From contig VBAT01000034.1 in assembly GCA_005884665.1 (NCBI GenBank), forward strand, positions 122,495 to 186,494: 64,000 nucleotides of DNA, in the 5' to 3' direction. Within the stretch, counting starts at the first letter, position 1; each line of letters starts with the position of its first letter. The notes under the pieces were generated by a model, which saw only the letters and a program-made list of their open reading frames with translations, was not told where the DNA came from and did no database searches. The translations under genes were made by a program, and so were the position numbers. This DNA is from Bacteroidota bacterium (lineage in GTDB: Bacteria; Bacteroidota; Bacteroidia; Chitinophagales; Chitinophagaceae). Positions 27,956 through 37,974 of this stretch are shown piece after piece.

Positions 27956-30286
27956 ATGCAACCCGGTAATCAAAAACGAAAAGTAAAGGAACAGAAGAAC
28001 ATGTTGACTGACGTGCTGTTCAAATATATTCCTTACTGGCCTGTCTTTGTCATCTTAATGGCAGTAAGCATGTTCGGCGCCTGGTTCTATCTCCGTATTA
28101 CCCCGAAAATGTTTGAAGCAAATGCTTCCATCATGGTTAAGGACGAACAAAAAGGTGTAGAACCCACCAAAATGGAAGAACAGCTTGACCAGTTCTCAGG
28201 GAAAAAGATCATTGAAAACGAAGTAGAGGTGTTAAAGTCAAAGACCCTGATGGGTGAGGTGGTAAAAAACCTCGACCTGTATGCTACGTTTTTCGAAGAA
28301 GGGGAAATGGCTCCCAGGGCCGCATATACCACTTCGCCCATTATGATTGAAGCGGCCAATCCAGAAGGATTGAGAAAAGTCGACAAAGTTTATTTCAGTT
28401 TTTCAGCAAAGGACAGCAATGTCGTAATTGGCTCACAAAGATACCCGTTGAATCAAATGATAAAGACCCCCTGGGGTGAATTGAAATTCCTTGCCAATAA
28501 ACATTTTTCCCGCCCAGCAGAAGATCCCCTGTATTTTTCATTAAAAAATGTAAGGGGTGCGGCTGCCGGCTATAGTTCCAAGCTTACAGTAACAGGTAGC
28601 AGCAAATCGACTGTTATTTCCGTTACTCAAAAAGACGAAGTTCCAGAACGCAGCGAAGATGTACTGAATGAATTATTCGTCGTTTATCAGAAAGCGACAA
28701 TGATCAGCAAGACCCGCCTGGCTGCTACTACCGTGGATTTTATTCAGAGAAGACTTGATACAGTGGGTGCCGAATTAAAAGAAATATTGGAAAAAGCCGA
28801 GGCTTACAAAAGATCTCAGGGTGCTGTTGATATCGGTACACAGGGCGTCAATTTCCTTAAAAGTGTTTCTGAAACCGATGGTAAGCTGAATGAGATAAGC
28901 CTGCAGATGGCAGTATTGGACCAGGTAGAAAAATACGTTAACTCTAACGATAATTCATCGAACCTCTCCGTTTCTACCCTGGGAATAAAAGACCCTGTTT
29001 TAACGGATATCCTTAAACAGATCTCTGAAAAGGAATTAAAATACGAGAATCTAAAAAAGACTGTAGGTGAAGCCAATCCAATGATGATCTCCCTTAAGAG
29101 TGAGATCAACAAGCTAAAGCCCACCGTACTTGAAAACATACGCCAGGAACGGCAGAGCCTCCAGGCCAGCAAGCTTGACCTGAATTCGTCGAACAACTCG
29201 TATGCAGCGATGCTGCAGACCTTACCCAAAAAGGAACAAGACCTGATTGAGATCAGCCGCGAGCAAAACATCAAGACAAATATTTACAACTTCCTCCTGC
29301 AACAAAAGGAAGCCGCAGCTTTATCAATGGTTCCCAATGGCGATGATAATCGCGTCGTCGATAAAGCACAGTCAACATACATCCCGGTAAGTCCGAAGTC
29401 TACTATGATCTATATGGTAGCACTTATCTTTTCGATTGCCCTGCCTGTTGGGTTTATTGCTGCAAAGGGAATGCTGAACAGGAAAGTAATGTTCCGCAAT
29501 GAGATTGAAAACCTGACCTCTTTCCCTATTATCGGCGAGATCATCCTGGACAAATCAAAAGATCCGCTGGTCATTAAAGAAGGTAAAAGAACTTTCATAG
29601 CTGAACAGTTCCGCAGGATACGTACTTCCCTTGCCTACCTGGGTACCAGTCACGCCGGTAAAAAACGTGTATTGGTCACTTCTTCTCTTTCAGGTGAAGG
29701 AAAAAGTTTTGTTGCACTCAACCTGGCTCTTAGCCTGGCTATGACCGGCAAAAAAGTTGTCCTGCTTGAACTTGACCTCGCCAACCCGTCCCTGAGCAAA
29801 AAACTGGATGTGAATTATGAACAAGGTGTAAGTAATTACCTGATGGGAGAATGCGAGCCTGAAGATGTGATCAAGAGAACGACAGCAAATAGCAACCTCT
29901 TCTTTTTACCTTGCGGCACGCTCCCGGAAAATCCTTCTGAGCTGATCATGCACGAAAGATTGAGAGAGTTGCTCAATTACCTTGAAGAAATTTTTGATCA
30001 TGTAATTATAGACTCTGCGCCGGCCAGCCTGCTTTCGGATGCATATGTGTTGTCGCCGATCTGTAATGCCACTTTATACGTGGTTAAGCATAAGTTCACT
30101 CCAAAAGTTTACCTGGAAAGGCTGGAACAGGAAAACCAGGTGAGCCAACTGATGAACGTCGGAATAATATTTAACGGTATCAAGTCCCGTGGCTTTACCA
30201 AGAACGGGTACGGGTACGGATACGGATACGGTTATATTCATGATAACAGCGTCAAGAAAAAGAAAGGCAAGAAAGAGAGAGCATAA
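27956..30286 (+). CDS. Wzc-like polysaccharide co-polymerase / tyrosine autokinase
   Basis: Wzz domain, P-loop (TSSLSGEGKSFVALNLALSLAMTGKKVVLLELDL), tyrosine-rich C-terminal tail (GYGYGYGYGYIH). Confidence 0.94.
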   Translation: MQPGNQKRKVKEQKNMLTDVLFKYIPYWPVFVILMAVSMFGAWFYLRITPKMFEANASIMVKDEQKGVEPTKMEEQLDQFSGKKIIENEVEVLKSKTLMGEVVKNLDLYATFFEEGEMAPRAAYTTSPIMIEAANPEGLRKVDKVYFSFSAKDSNVVIGSQRYPLNQMIKTPWGELKFLANKHFSRPAEDPLYFSLKNVRGAAAGYSSKLTVTGSSKSTVISVTQKDEVPERSEDVLNELFVVYQKATMISKTRLAATTVDFIQRRLDTVGAELKEILEKAEAYKRSQGAVDIGTQGVNFLKSVSETDGKLNEISLQMAVLDQVEKYVNSNDNSSNLSVSTLGIKDPVLTDILKQISEKELKYENLKKTVGEANPMMISLKSEINKLKPTVLENIRQERQSLQASKLDLNSSNNSYAAMLQTLPKKEQDLIEISREQNIKTNIYNFLLQQKEAAALSMVPNGDDNRVVDKAQSTYIPVSPKSTMIYMVALIFSIALPVGFIAAKGMLNRKVMFRNEIENLTSFPIIGEIILDKSKDPLVIKEGKRTFIAEQFRRIRTSLAYLGTSHAGKKRVLVTSSLSGEGKSFVALNLALSLAMTGKKVVLLELDLANPSLSKKLDVNYEQGVSNYLMGECEPEDVIKRTTANSNLFFLPCGTLPENPSELIMHERLRELLNYLEEIFDHVIIDSAPASLLSDAYVLSPICNATLYVVKHKFTPKVYLERLEQENQVSQLMNVGIIFNGIKSRGFTKNGYGYGYGYGYIHDNSVKKKKGKKERA
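30205..30234 (+). repeat. In-frame GGN-TAY repeat encoding (GY)5 of the kinase tail
   Basis: gggtacgggtacggatacggatacggttat. Confidence 0.8.
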
Positions 30287-30428
30287 GGGATCGTGATTGT
30301 CATTTTTTTCAAAAACGCTGTGTGCTCATTTTTGTACCTGTAAGTGAGGTGGGCGGAGCCTTTTCCTAATAAAGACCAATAATAATTCCAATGTATTATG
30401 AACTTTTATAGACATAAAAAGTCAGTTC

Positions 30429-30965
30429 ATGATCCCGATTACGAAGAAGAAATGGTATGCCCTTTACACCCGTCCGAGATGGGAAAAGAAAGTGGCAGAT
30501 CTGCTTGAGAAAAAGAAAGTGGAAGTTTATTGCCCTTTGAATAAAGTGCAGAAACAATGGGCCGATCGCAAGAAGATAATTCTGGAGCCCCTCTTCACTT
30601 CCTATGTTTTTGTACACGTTACTGAACAGGAACATATCAGCATTAAACAAACCGATGGTGTTGTCAACTTTGTTTATTGGTTGAACAAACCAGCTGTTAT
30701 CCGCCATGAAGAGATCGATACGATCAAAAAGTTTATCAACGAGTACGATTATGTAAGCGTTGAAAAAACACAGGTAAATCTCAACGACCGGGTGAGGATC
30801 ATTAACGGCCCGTTGATGATGTGGGAAGGTAACGTAGTCGAGATAAGGACCAACACTGTAAAAATAACGCTGCCATCCCTGGGACGGACCCTGGTTGCCG
30901 AGATAAGAAAAGATAATCTTGAGACAATCACTCCATTGCAGGAAGCGCAATTAAAAGTAGGATAG
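30429..30965 (+). CDS. UpxY-family transcription antiterminator (NusG-like)
   Basis: KKWYALYTRPRWEKKVADLLEKKKVEVYCPLNKVQKQWADRKKIILEPLFTSYVFVHV...LNDRVRIINGPLMMWEGNVVEI. Confidence 0.93.
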   Translation: MIPITKKKWYALYTRPRWEKKVADLLEKKKVEVYCPLNKVQKQWADRKKIILEPLFTSYVFVHVTEQEHISIKQTDGVVNFVYWLNKPAVIRHEEIDTIKKFINEYDYVSVEKTQVNLNDRVRIINGPLMMWEGNVVEIRTNTVKITLPSLGRTLVAEIRKDNLETITPLQEAQLKVG

Positions 30966-31066
30966 ATCGCATGATCCGTATCTGCCTCTTTTACCAATAA
31001 TGGCCGGCCCGGCCAGCTCTGAGCACTATGGTTGACCCTATTTGAAAACAAAAATTGTATCTGTAG

Positions 31067-32350
31067 ATGTTGTTGAAAGTAAAAAAGCTGCTCGCAACCG
31101 ATCTTGTAAAAGTATCATCGCTTACCGCCGTATCTACGCTCGTCCGGATGATGACGGGTATGGTAAGTATTAAAGTGGTTGCCGGAGAACTCCACCCCAA
31201 AGGCGTGGCTCTTCTCGGCCAGTTAGCCAGCTTCAGCCTGATCTTATGCAGTATTGCTACCGGCGGCATTAAAAATGGGATGACCAAGTATATTGCCCAG
31301 TACGGTAATTCCAAAAGGATCTATACCATTTTCCTGTCAACAGGCTTCTGGATCACATTCGGGCTTTCGATCACCTGCGGTCTTGTATTGATTTTCGGGG
31401 CGAACTACTTCTCGATAAAAACACTCAAGGATGCACAATACACTCCTGTCTTCTACGTGTTCGGTAGCACAATAATATTATATGCATTGAACGAGTTGCT
31501 GCTCTCCGTTATCAATGGCTTTAGGGAATTTAAGAAATTTGTCACCATCAATATCACCGGCAGTATTGTCGGCCTGATCTTTACGGTCGTGCTGGCTCTT
31601 AACTTCGGAATTTTCGGTGCACTGATATCGCTTGTTACTTACCAGTCAGTGGTTCTCATGGTCACACTGGTACTTGTATCCAAATCTTCCCGCTTTACCT
31701 GGAAGATGTTCTTCGGAAAATTCAGCAAGTCCGCTGCTTTGCGGCTGGCTAACTATTCGAAGATGGCAATCGTGAGCCTGATCGTTCTTCCCCTGGCTCA
31801 AATGATCGTGAGAAATTACCTGATCGTTCACGAGACTGCAGACAATGCCGGTCTTTGGGAAAGCATGAACAGGATCTCAAATATTTACCTTACCGTGATC
31901 ACGACATCACTCAGCGTTTATTATTTGCCCAAACTGTCCACTTTAAAAACAAACAGCCAAATCAGGGCGGAAGTGATGTCGGTTTACAAACTGCTCATTC
32001 CTTTCCTGCTAGTCATTTCACTGTTGATGATCGCATTCAGATATTATATCGTGATGATATTATTTGCAGATGGTTTCCAGGGTGTGCAACAATTCTTCCC
32101 GATCCAGTTGCTGGGCGATATATTGAAAATGTCAACCTGGGTGTTGGGATATATCCTGGTAGCAAAAGCAATGACAAAGACCTATATTATCGTTGAGATC
32201 CTTAGCTGTGCACTGTTCGTGGTGCTAAGCATGGTCTTCGTAAATATGTTTGGAGCTATCGGCGCGACGATCGGTTACGCGGCGGCTTTTCTCTGCCAGT
32301 TACTGATCATGGTCCTTATTTTCAGAAAATTATTATTCAGCCATGAGTAG
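31067..32350 (+). CDS. O-antigen/polysaccharide flippase (Wzx-like)
   Basis: Multi-TM; SLTAVSTLVRMMTGMVSIKVVAGELHPKGVALLGQLASF is typical of WzxE-type translocases. Confidence 0.9.
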   Translation: MLLKVKKLLATDLVKVSSLTAVSTLVRMMTGMVSIKVVAGELHPKGVALLGQLASFSLILCSIATGGIKNGMTKYIAQYGNSKRIYTIFLSTGFWITFGLSITCGLVLIFGANYFSIKTLKDAQYTPVFYVFGSTIILYALNELLLSVINGFREFKKFVTINITGSIVGLIFTVVLALNFGIFGALISLVTYQSVVLMVTLVLVSKSSRFTWKMFFGKFSKSAALRLANYSKMAIVSLIVLPLAQMIVRNYLIVHETADNAGLWESMNRISNIYLTVITTSLSVYYLPKLSTLKTNSQIRAEVMSVYKLLIPFLLVISLLMIAFRYYIVMILFADGFQGVQQFFPIQLLGDILKMSTWVLGYILVAKAMTKTYIIVEILSCALFVVLSMVFVNMFGAIGATIGYAAAFLCQLLIMVLIFRKLLFSHE

Positions 32351-33338
32351 TACCCTTATGATAAGCGTTGGCGTGATGGGATATAACCAGGAAAAATATG
32401 TCCGCCAGGCAATGGATAGCGTCCTGGCACAACAATGCTCCTACCCTTTTGAAATTGTTATCAGCGACGACGCCTCCCTGGATAATACCAGGGCTATTTT
32501 GGAAGAATACCAGCAGAAACATCCTGGTATCATCCGGCTGTTGCCCAGGGCTCCTAACAAAGGAGTGCTAAGAAATTATGCGGATGTAGTAAAAGAATGC
32601 AAAGGAAAATATATAGCCTTTTGCCATTGTGATGACTATTGGCATGATCCACTCAAGCTGCAAAAGCAGGTTGATTTTATGGAACAAAATCCGGGCTATG
32701 GGCTTGTTCATACAGACGCGGATTTTTATCTTGAAAAAAGTAGTTCAACCATTTACTCCTATCATTCCAAAACCCATCCGGACATGCCGGAAGGTGATGT
32801 GTTTGAAGCTTTACTGGCGAGCCGGTTCTCTGTCGTGACACCAACCGCGCTTTATACCAAAGACGCCATGGATAAATATGTCGACTTTGATGAATTTGAA
32901 AAAGCCGGTTTCCTGTATGAAGATCTTCCAACCTGGCTCGCATTATCGAAACATGTGAAGGTAAAATTTCTTAAGGACAGCACCTCGACTTACCGGGTGA
33001 TCGATAACTCGCATTCACACCCAAAGAACGGGGACCGCAAACTGCAACTGTTGCAGGGCCACTATAACATGAAAATGTATTTCATAAAAAAATTCAGTGT
33101 GGCGGCCGATGTGGTAAAGGAATTCGAGATCAAATTCAACCAGCAAAAATTCACGCTGGCTTATTTATGGAAAAAATATCCTGAGGCCGAACAGGCATTT
33201 AATTATTTAAAGAAACAAAAGGCAGTTACTCCGAAGCTTCGTTTGAAATTGCTTTCGCTGCAGCTGCCGGTCCTTCATAAAACTATACGTAACATAAAAA
33301 AATTGTATCTGCCAAAAACGTCCGTGTCAAGATTATAA
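32343..33338 (+). CDS. Glycosyltransferase family 2 protein
   Basis: ISVGVMGYNQEKYVRQAMDSVLAQQCSYPFEIVISDDASLDNTRAILEEYQQKHPGIIR...IAFCHCDDYWHDP. Confidence 0.95.
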   Translation: MSSTLMISVGVMGYNQEKYVRQAMDSVLAQQCSYPFEIVISDDASLDNTRAILEEYQQKHPGIIRLLPRAPNKGVLRNYADVVKECKGKYIAFCHCDDYWHDPLKLQKQVDFMEQNPGYGLVHTDADFYLEKSSSTIYSYHSKTHPDMPEGDVFEALLASRFSVVTPTALYTKDAMDKYVDFDEFEKAGFLYEDLPTWLALSKHVKVKFLKDSTSTYRVIDNSHSHPKNGDRKLQLLQGHYNMKMYFIKKFSVAADVVKEFEIKFNQQKFTLAYLWKKYPEAEQAFNYLKKQKAVTPKLRLKLLSLQLPVLHKTIRNIKKLYLPKTSVSRL

Positions 33339-33375
33339 GGAACGGAATCGGCTGAACCGGAAAATAAAATAACAA

Positions 33376-34663
33376 GTGGCAAAGATTATCATGTTATTGG
33401 GAGGTGGGGGATTTTTCCTGTACGGGATGTTACGGAAACCGGACCTGGTGGCTATTTTATTATTTACCCTGATCATCGCCGATATCAATTTTGATCTTCC
33501 AGGATTGCCGCTGAATCTTCGTGCCACTATCACGATTGCACTGTTCGCAAGAATATATGGTGAGTTAAGTGCATCTGACCATCCTGGCTTTTTTTCAAAT
33601 CCACAGGTCTGGCACCTGATGTTCTTTGTGATCTGGATACTGCTTGTATCTCAGTTTAATGGGTTATTTGATTTTACTTTATTTAAAGAGTTTATTCTTT
33701 CCTTTTTATCGGCAGCCCTGGCTTACTACTATTTTTTCAAACATAAGAACCACGAAATTTTAAAGAAAAGCATGATACTCGGCGGACTTATCTGTCTGGC
33801 TGATCTGGCTTACACATATGCTTTTTGCGGCGGGTTCCCGGTCAGGAGAGTCTACTTTCTTTTTACAGGGGCGGACCCCAGCTATAACAATCATAATTTC
33901 TTTGGATATATATGTGGCACCTGTTTTGTCTTTTTGCTCAAAGATTATCTTACCAATACAATTCCCAGGGCTGCGAAAATGTCACTGTGGATGATGCCCC
34001 CAATGTTCCTCGGTGTGCTATTGTCGACTTCGCGGGGAGCCCTGGTGGCGATGATCCTTGTCACCGTCTTTCTTATTGGCAAAGCCCTTTCATCCAGGGC
34101 AGAAGGAAGTGGTAAAAAAGCCGCAACACTAATAACGATCACATTAGTGTGTCTCTTACTTGCACTATTCATTTTTCAGATTGCGGCAAGCCTGGGAATA
34201 CAAAGTGATTTCATGGAGACGATGACTGGCAGGTTAGTTGATGAGCCGATCGCCATGTTCAATAAAATGCTTGGCAACAAGTACAATGCTGGTTCGATGG
34301 ACTCGGCGGAGTGGCGAGAAGAGGCTTCATCGCTTGCGTATAAATATTTTATGAGCCTCCCTCCTGCCGACCAGATGATGGGCATAGGTTATGGCGGCTT
34401 CCTGGCAAGAGATATCGGGAATGGTTATGATGCCCACAATGGTGTCCTCCTTCTTCTGATTGAAACCGGGGTGATCGGGTCTTTAATTTATACAACACTG
34501 GTGCTTTCTTTCTGTCCTTTATATAACAAGTCATAATAAAGAAATAACGTCTTTTTTCGCTTTCCTGATCATGGGCTCGCTGATCGCAGAATTACGATAT
34601 GCAGCCATGCCGCATGAGGAAGTTACTGAGGAAGAACAGCTAGCAACGATGGAACTTAACTAA
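33376..34663 (+). CDS. O-antigen ligase/polymerase (Wzy-like); C-terminus appears frameshifted
   Basis: Multi-TM protein with Wzy-type pattern (LSTSRGALVAMILV, GIGYGGF, AHNGVLLLLIETGVIG). ORF stops at 34536, but the +1 frame continues VLYITSHNKEITSFFAFLIMGSLIAELRYAAMPHEEVTEEEQLATMELN* to 34663. Confidence 0.82.
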
Positions 34664-34834
34664 GAAAAAATACTTAATTATGATTGCAACTGTGCCTTGT
34701 GTTCTCTATCTTGTGGCTCTCTTCGCCTGAAAAAGCGATCAAGATCCGAACTTCTAATACCCTTCGCTATACATTGAAAACCATTGTCATCCACCTGATA
34801 AACCTGTACATTAAGCCACAATAATATAAGCATT

Positions 34835-36007
34835 ATGAAGATTCTAATGGTGATAAATTGTCTGTGCAAAGGCGGCAGAGAACGGCGTTTGCTGGAATTG
34901 ATACGAGAATTAAAACAAAAGGACCAGGGCTACGAAATCTACCTGGTGGCTCTTAACGACAGGATAGATTACCCGGTTGTATATGATCTCCCCATAAATT
35001 TTAAGATCATTACCAAAAAAGATAAAAAGGATTTCAGCCTGGTCTTCAAACTCAGGAGGATCATCAAAGAATTCAACCCCGATATTCTTCATTCTTGGGA
35101 TACAATGTCTAGCGCTTATTTGACGGTCGCTAACCTGTTTATCAATAAAACCCTTGTCAACGGGGTAATTTATAATGCTGCGCAGAACTCTGACTGGTAT
35201 GAAAGAGACTATTTCAAAGTAAAACTGTTTACCGCTATCTCCGACATTACTGTTGCTAACTCAAAAGCGGGTATCAAAGCATTCAAGGCTTCTTCCAAAA
35301 AAACGATCTGCATTTACAATGGAATTAACCTGAAGCGCTTTGAAAACCTGAAACCGGTAAGAGAAGTCGAGCTGGATGTGTTAAAGAAGGAAAAAGGAGA
35401 CCATTATATCGGAACCATGGTAGCCGCTTTTGAGAACCGCAAGGACTACGATACTTTGCTGGCCGCAGCTATCAGGGTCTGTCGTTCCAACAAGAAAATG
35501 ATATTCCTGCTTATCGGGCAAGGAACTAACAGGGACAGGCTGATGCAATTGGTGCCTCCCGAAATGCTAAATAACCAAATTTATTTCCTGGGCGTACGCG
35601 ACGATATCGAATCCATTCTCCAGATCACCGATGTGGGCTTGCTGATCACTGCACCCTGCGAAGGATTGTCCAACTCGATCATTGAATATATGGCAGCCGG
35701 CAAACCGGTCATTGCTACAGAAGGTGGTGGAACTGATGAACTGGTACAGGATGGCGTTACCGGGTTTTTGATAAAAAATCAAAACAGCGACGAGATCGTG
35801 AATAAGTTGGAAGTATTGATGCAGGATCCACACCTTGCTGCTACTTTAGGTGAGAATGGAAGCAAATGGGTCCGCGAAAATCTTGATGTGAGAAAAATGA
35901 CGGATGCATATATTAATATGTATTCAAACCTCATGAATAAAAAGAAAAGAAAATCAAACACCAAACTGAAAATACCGGCCATGACTGCCCAAACCGGTAG
36001 TATCTGA
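34835..36007 (+). CDS. Glycosyltransferase family 4 protein (copy A)
   Basis: MKILMVINCLCKGGRERRLLELI...IYNGINLKRFENL...LLITAPCEGLSNSIIEYMAAGKPVIATEGGGTDELVQDGVTGFLI. Confidence 0.94.
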   Translation: MKILMVINCLCKGGRERRLLELIRELKQKDQGYEIYLVALNDRIDYPVVYDLPINFKIITKKDKKDFSLVFKLRRIIKEFNPDILHSWDTMSSAYLTVANLFINKTLVNGVIYNAAQNSDWYERDYFKVKLFTAISDITVANSKAGIKAFKASSKKTICIYNGINLKRFENLKPVREVELDVLKKEKGDHYIGTMVAAFENRKDYDTLLAAAIRVCRSNKKMIFLLIGQGTNRDRLMQLVPPEMLNNQIYFLGVRDDIESILQITDVGLLITAPCEGLSNSIIEYMAAGKPVIATEGGGTDELVQDGVTGFLIKNQNSDEIVNKLEVLMQDPHLAATLGENGSKWVRENLDVRKMTDAYINMYSNLMNKKKRKSNTKLKIPAMTAQTGSI

Positions 36008-36037
36008 AAACAAGTTACCCGACCTTAATCAACTCTT

Positions 36038-37954
36038 ATGTGTGGAATAGCTGGTTTTATCGATTTTAATAATCAGACCTCGGAAGGTATCCTGAAGAAA
36101 ATGACGGACTCGCTCGTTCACAGGGGACCAGATGCCGACGGCTGTTTTTATACCAAAAGGTATAATTATGCGATCGGCCTGGGGCATCGCCGTTTATCTA
36201 TTATTGATCTTTCACCGCTGGGCAACCAGCCAATGGAATTTGGCAATGGCAGGTACCAGATCGTTTTTAACGGGGAGATATACAATTACCAGGAGATAAA
36301 AGAGGAGCTGTTAAAGACCGGTCACCGGTTCAGCTCTCATTCCGATACAGAAGTCATTCTTCATGCTTTTCATCAATGGGGTCCGCAAGCGGTTAATCGT
36401 TTTATCGGCATGTTTGCTTTCGTGATCTACGATTCGCAGGAAGACAAGATCACTTGTTTCCGCGACCGCGCGGGAGTTAAACCTTTTTTCTACTATTGGA
36501 AAGATGGTCTCTTCCTTTTCGGGTCTGAGCTGAAATCCCTGGTGTCACATCCACGGTTTCAAAAAGAACTTGATCTCAACGCTATTGCTTCATATATGCA
36601 GTTCGGATATATACCTGCACCTCATTGCATTTATAAAGACACTTTCAAATTAAAACATGGACAATTCCTGATCCTTAATCTCAAGAACAGGGAATTATCT
36701 ACCGAACTGTACTGGGATGTGTACGACCGGTACAACCGCGAAAAGATAAATATCGGCGAGGCAGAAGCAATCAATGAAACGGAAAAGGTTTTGGAGAAAG
36801 CATTTGCCTACCGGATGGTTGCGGATGTTCCTGTTGGCGTCTTCCTGAGCGGCGGCTATGATAGTGTTTGTGTGACTTCACTGTTACAAAAGAACAGCTC
36901 GCAAAAAATAAAGACGTTTACCATCGGCATGACGGACGCAAAAATGGATGAAGCTCCGGCTGCCAGGAAAATAGCCGGTGTGCTGGGCACAGATCATCAT
37001 GAACTTTATTGCACCGAACAGGATGCACTTAATATTGTTCCCACCCTGTCTCATTTTTATGATGAGCCTTTTGGAGACAGCAGTGCTATACCCACTTCAC
37101 TCGTGAGTAAAATGGCAAGAGAAAGTGTCACCGTTGCCCTGTCTGCAGATGGCGGCGATGAAATCTTCGGCGGGTACACTCATTATGACTGGATGGTCAA
37201 GTACTATAATCGATTTAATTCGATTCCCAACATATTCCGGAGAACAGGAACAGCTTTGCTGAATATTTTTCCTTCCGATACATTACCGGGAGTAAAGAAT
37301 AACAATATTTCGAAAAGCAAATTTGAAAAGCTGAAATCGCTGATGAAAGATCCTTCCCCGAATAATCTTTTTATGGCGGCTACTGTTTTTTATTCGGACA
37401 AAGAAAGAGGTAAACTCTTTTCAAATCCCGTCGAAACCATCGTTTCCGACCATCGCAGGGAAGATCTAAAGAAAGAATATTTTGATCCCCTCTCCTACGC
37501 CATGGCATTGGACTACCAGACTTACATGGTAGATGATATTCTTCAAAAAGTAGACAGGGCAACCATGAGTGTAAGCCTGGAAGGCAGAGAACCTTTCCTC
37601 GATCAAAACATAATCGACTGGGCAGCCAAACTTCCCAATCAATACAAGATCAAAAATGGCCAGCGTAAATATGTCCTGAAGCAGATCGTTCACAAATACG
37701 TCAGCCCTGAACTGATGGACAGGCCGAAAATGGGCTTTTCGATACCGGTTCACACCTGGTTGAAAAACGAATTGAAGCCGCTGGTAGATAAATATACCAA
37801 TCGTGAGTTCATAGAAAAGCAGGGCATCTTTGACTTTGCCTATGTAGAAGATATATGCCACAAGTTTTACAACGGCGGGAGGGAAAAGCATGAAAAAATA
37901 TGGTTCCTGCTTGTCTTCCAGTTGTGGTATGACAAATGGATAAACAATCAGTGA
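36038..37954 (+). CDS. asnB: Asparagine synthase (glutamine-hydrolysing) family amidotransferase, copy A
   Basis: N-terminal Cys MCGIAGFIDFNN, class II GATase, SGGYDSVCVTSLLQ, ALSADGGDEIFGGY. Confidence 0.93.
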   Translation: MCGIAGFIDFNNQTSEGILKKMTDSLVHRGPDADGCFYTKRYNYAIGLGHRRLSIIDLSPLGNQPMEFGNGRYQIVFNGEIYNYQEIKEELLKTGHRFSSHSDTEVILHAFHQWGPQAVNRFIGMFAFVIYDSQEDKITCFRDRAGVKPFFYYWKDGLFLFGSELKSLVSHPRFQKELDLNAIASYMQFGYIPAPHCIYKDTFKLKHGQFLILNLKNRELSTELYWDVYDRYNREKINIGEAEAINETEKVLEKAFAYRMVADVPVGVFLSGGYDSVCVTSLLQKNSSQKIKTFTIGMTDAKMDEAPAARKIAGVLGTDHHELYCTEQDALNIVPTLSHFYDEPFGDSSAIPTSLVSKMARESVTVALSADGGDEIFGGYTHYDWMVKYYNRFNSIPNIFRRTGTALLNIFPSDTLPGVKNNNISKSKFEKLKSLMKDPSPNNLFMAATVFYSDKERGKLFSNPVETIVSDHRREDLKKEYFDPLSYAMALDYQTYMVDDILQKVDRATMSVSLEGREPFLDQNIIDWAAKLPNQYKIKNGQRKYVLKQIVHKYVSPELMDRPKMGFSIPVHTWLKNELKPLVDKYTNREFIEKQGIFDFAYVEDICHKFYNGGREKHEKIWFLLVFQLWYDKWINNQ

Positions 37955-37974
37955 CCCTCTAAAAAATAAATTGT

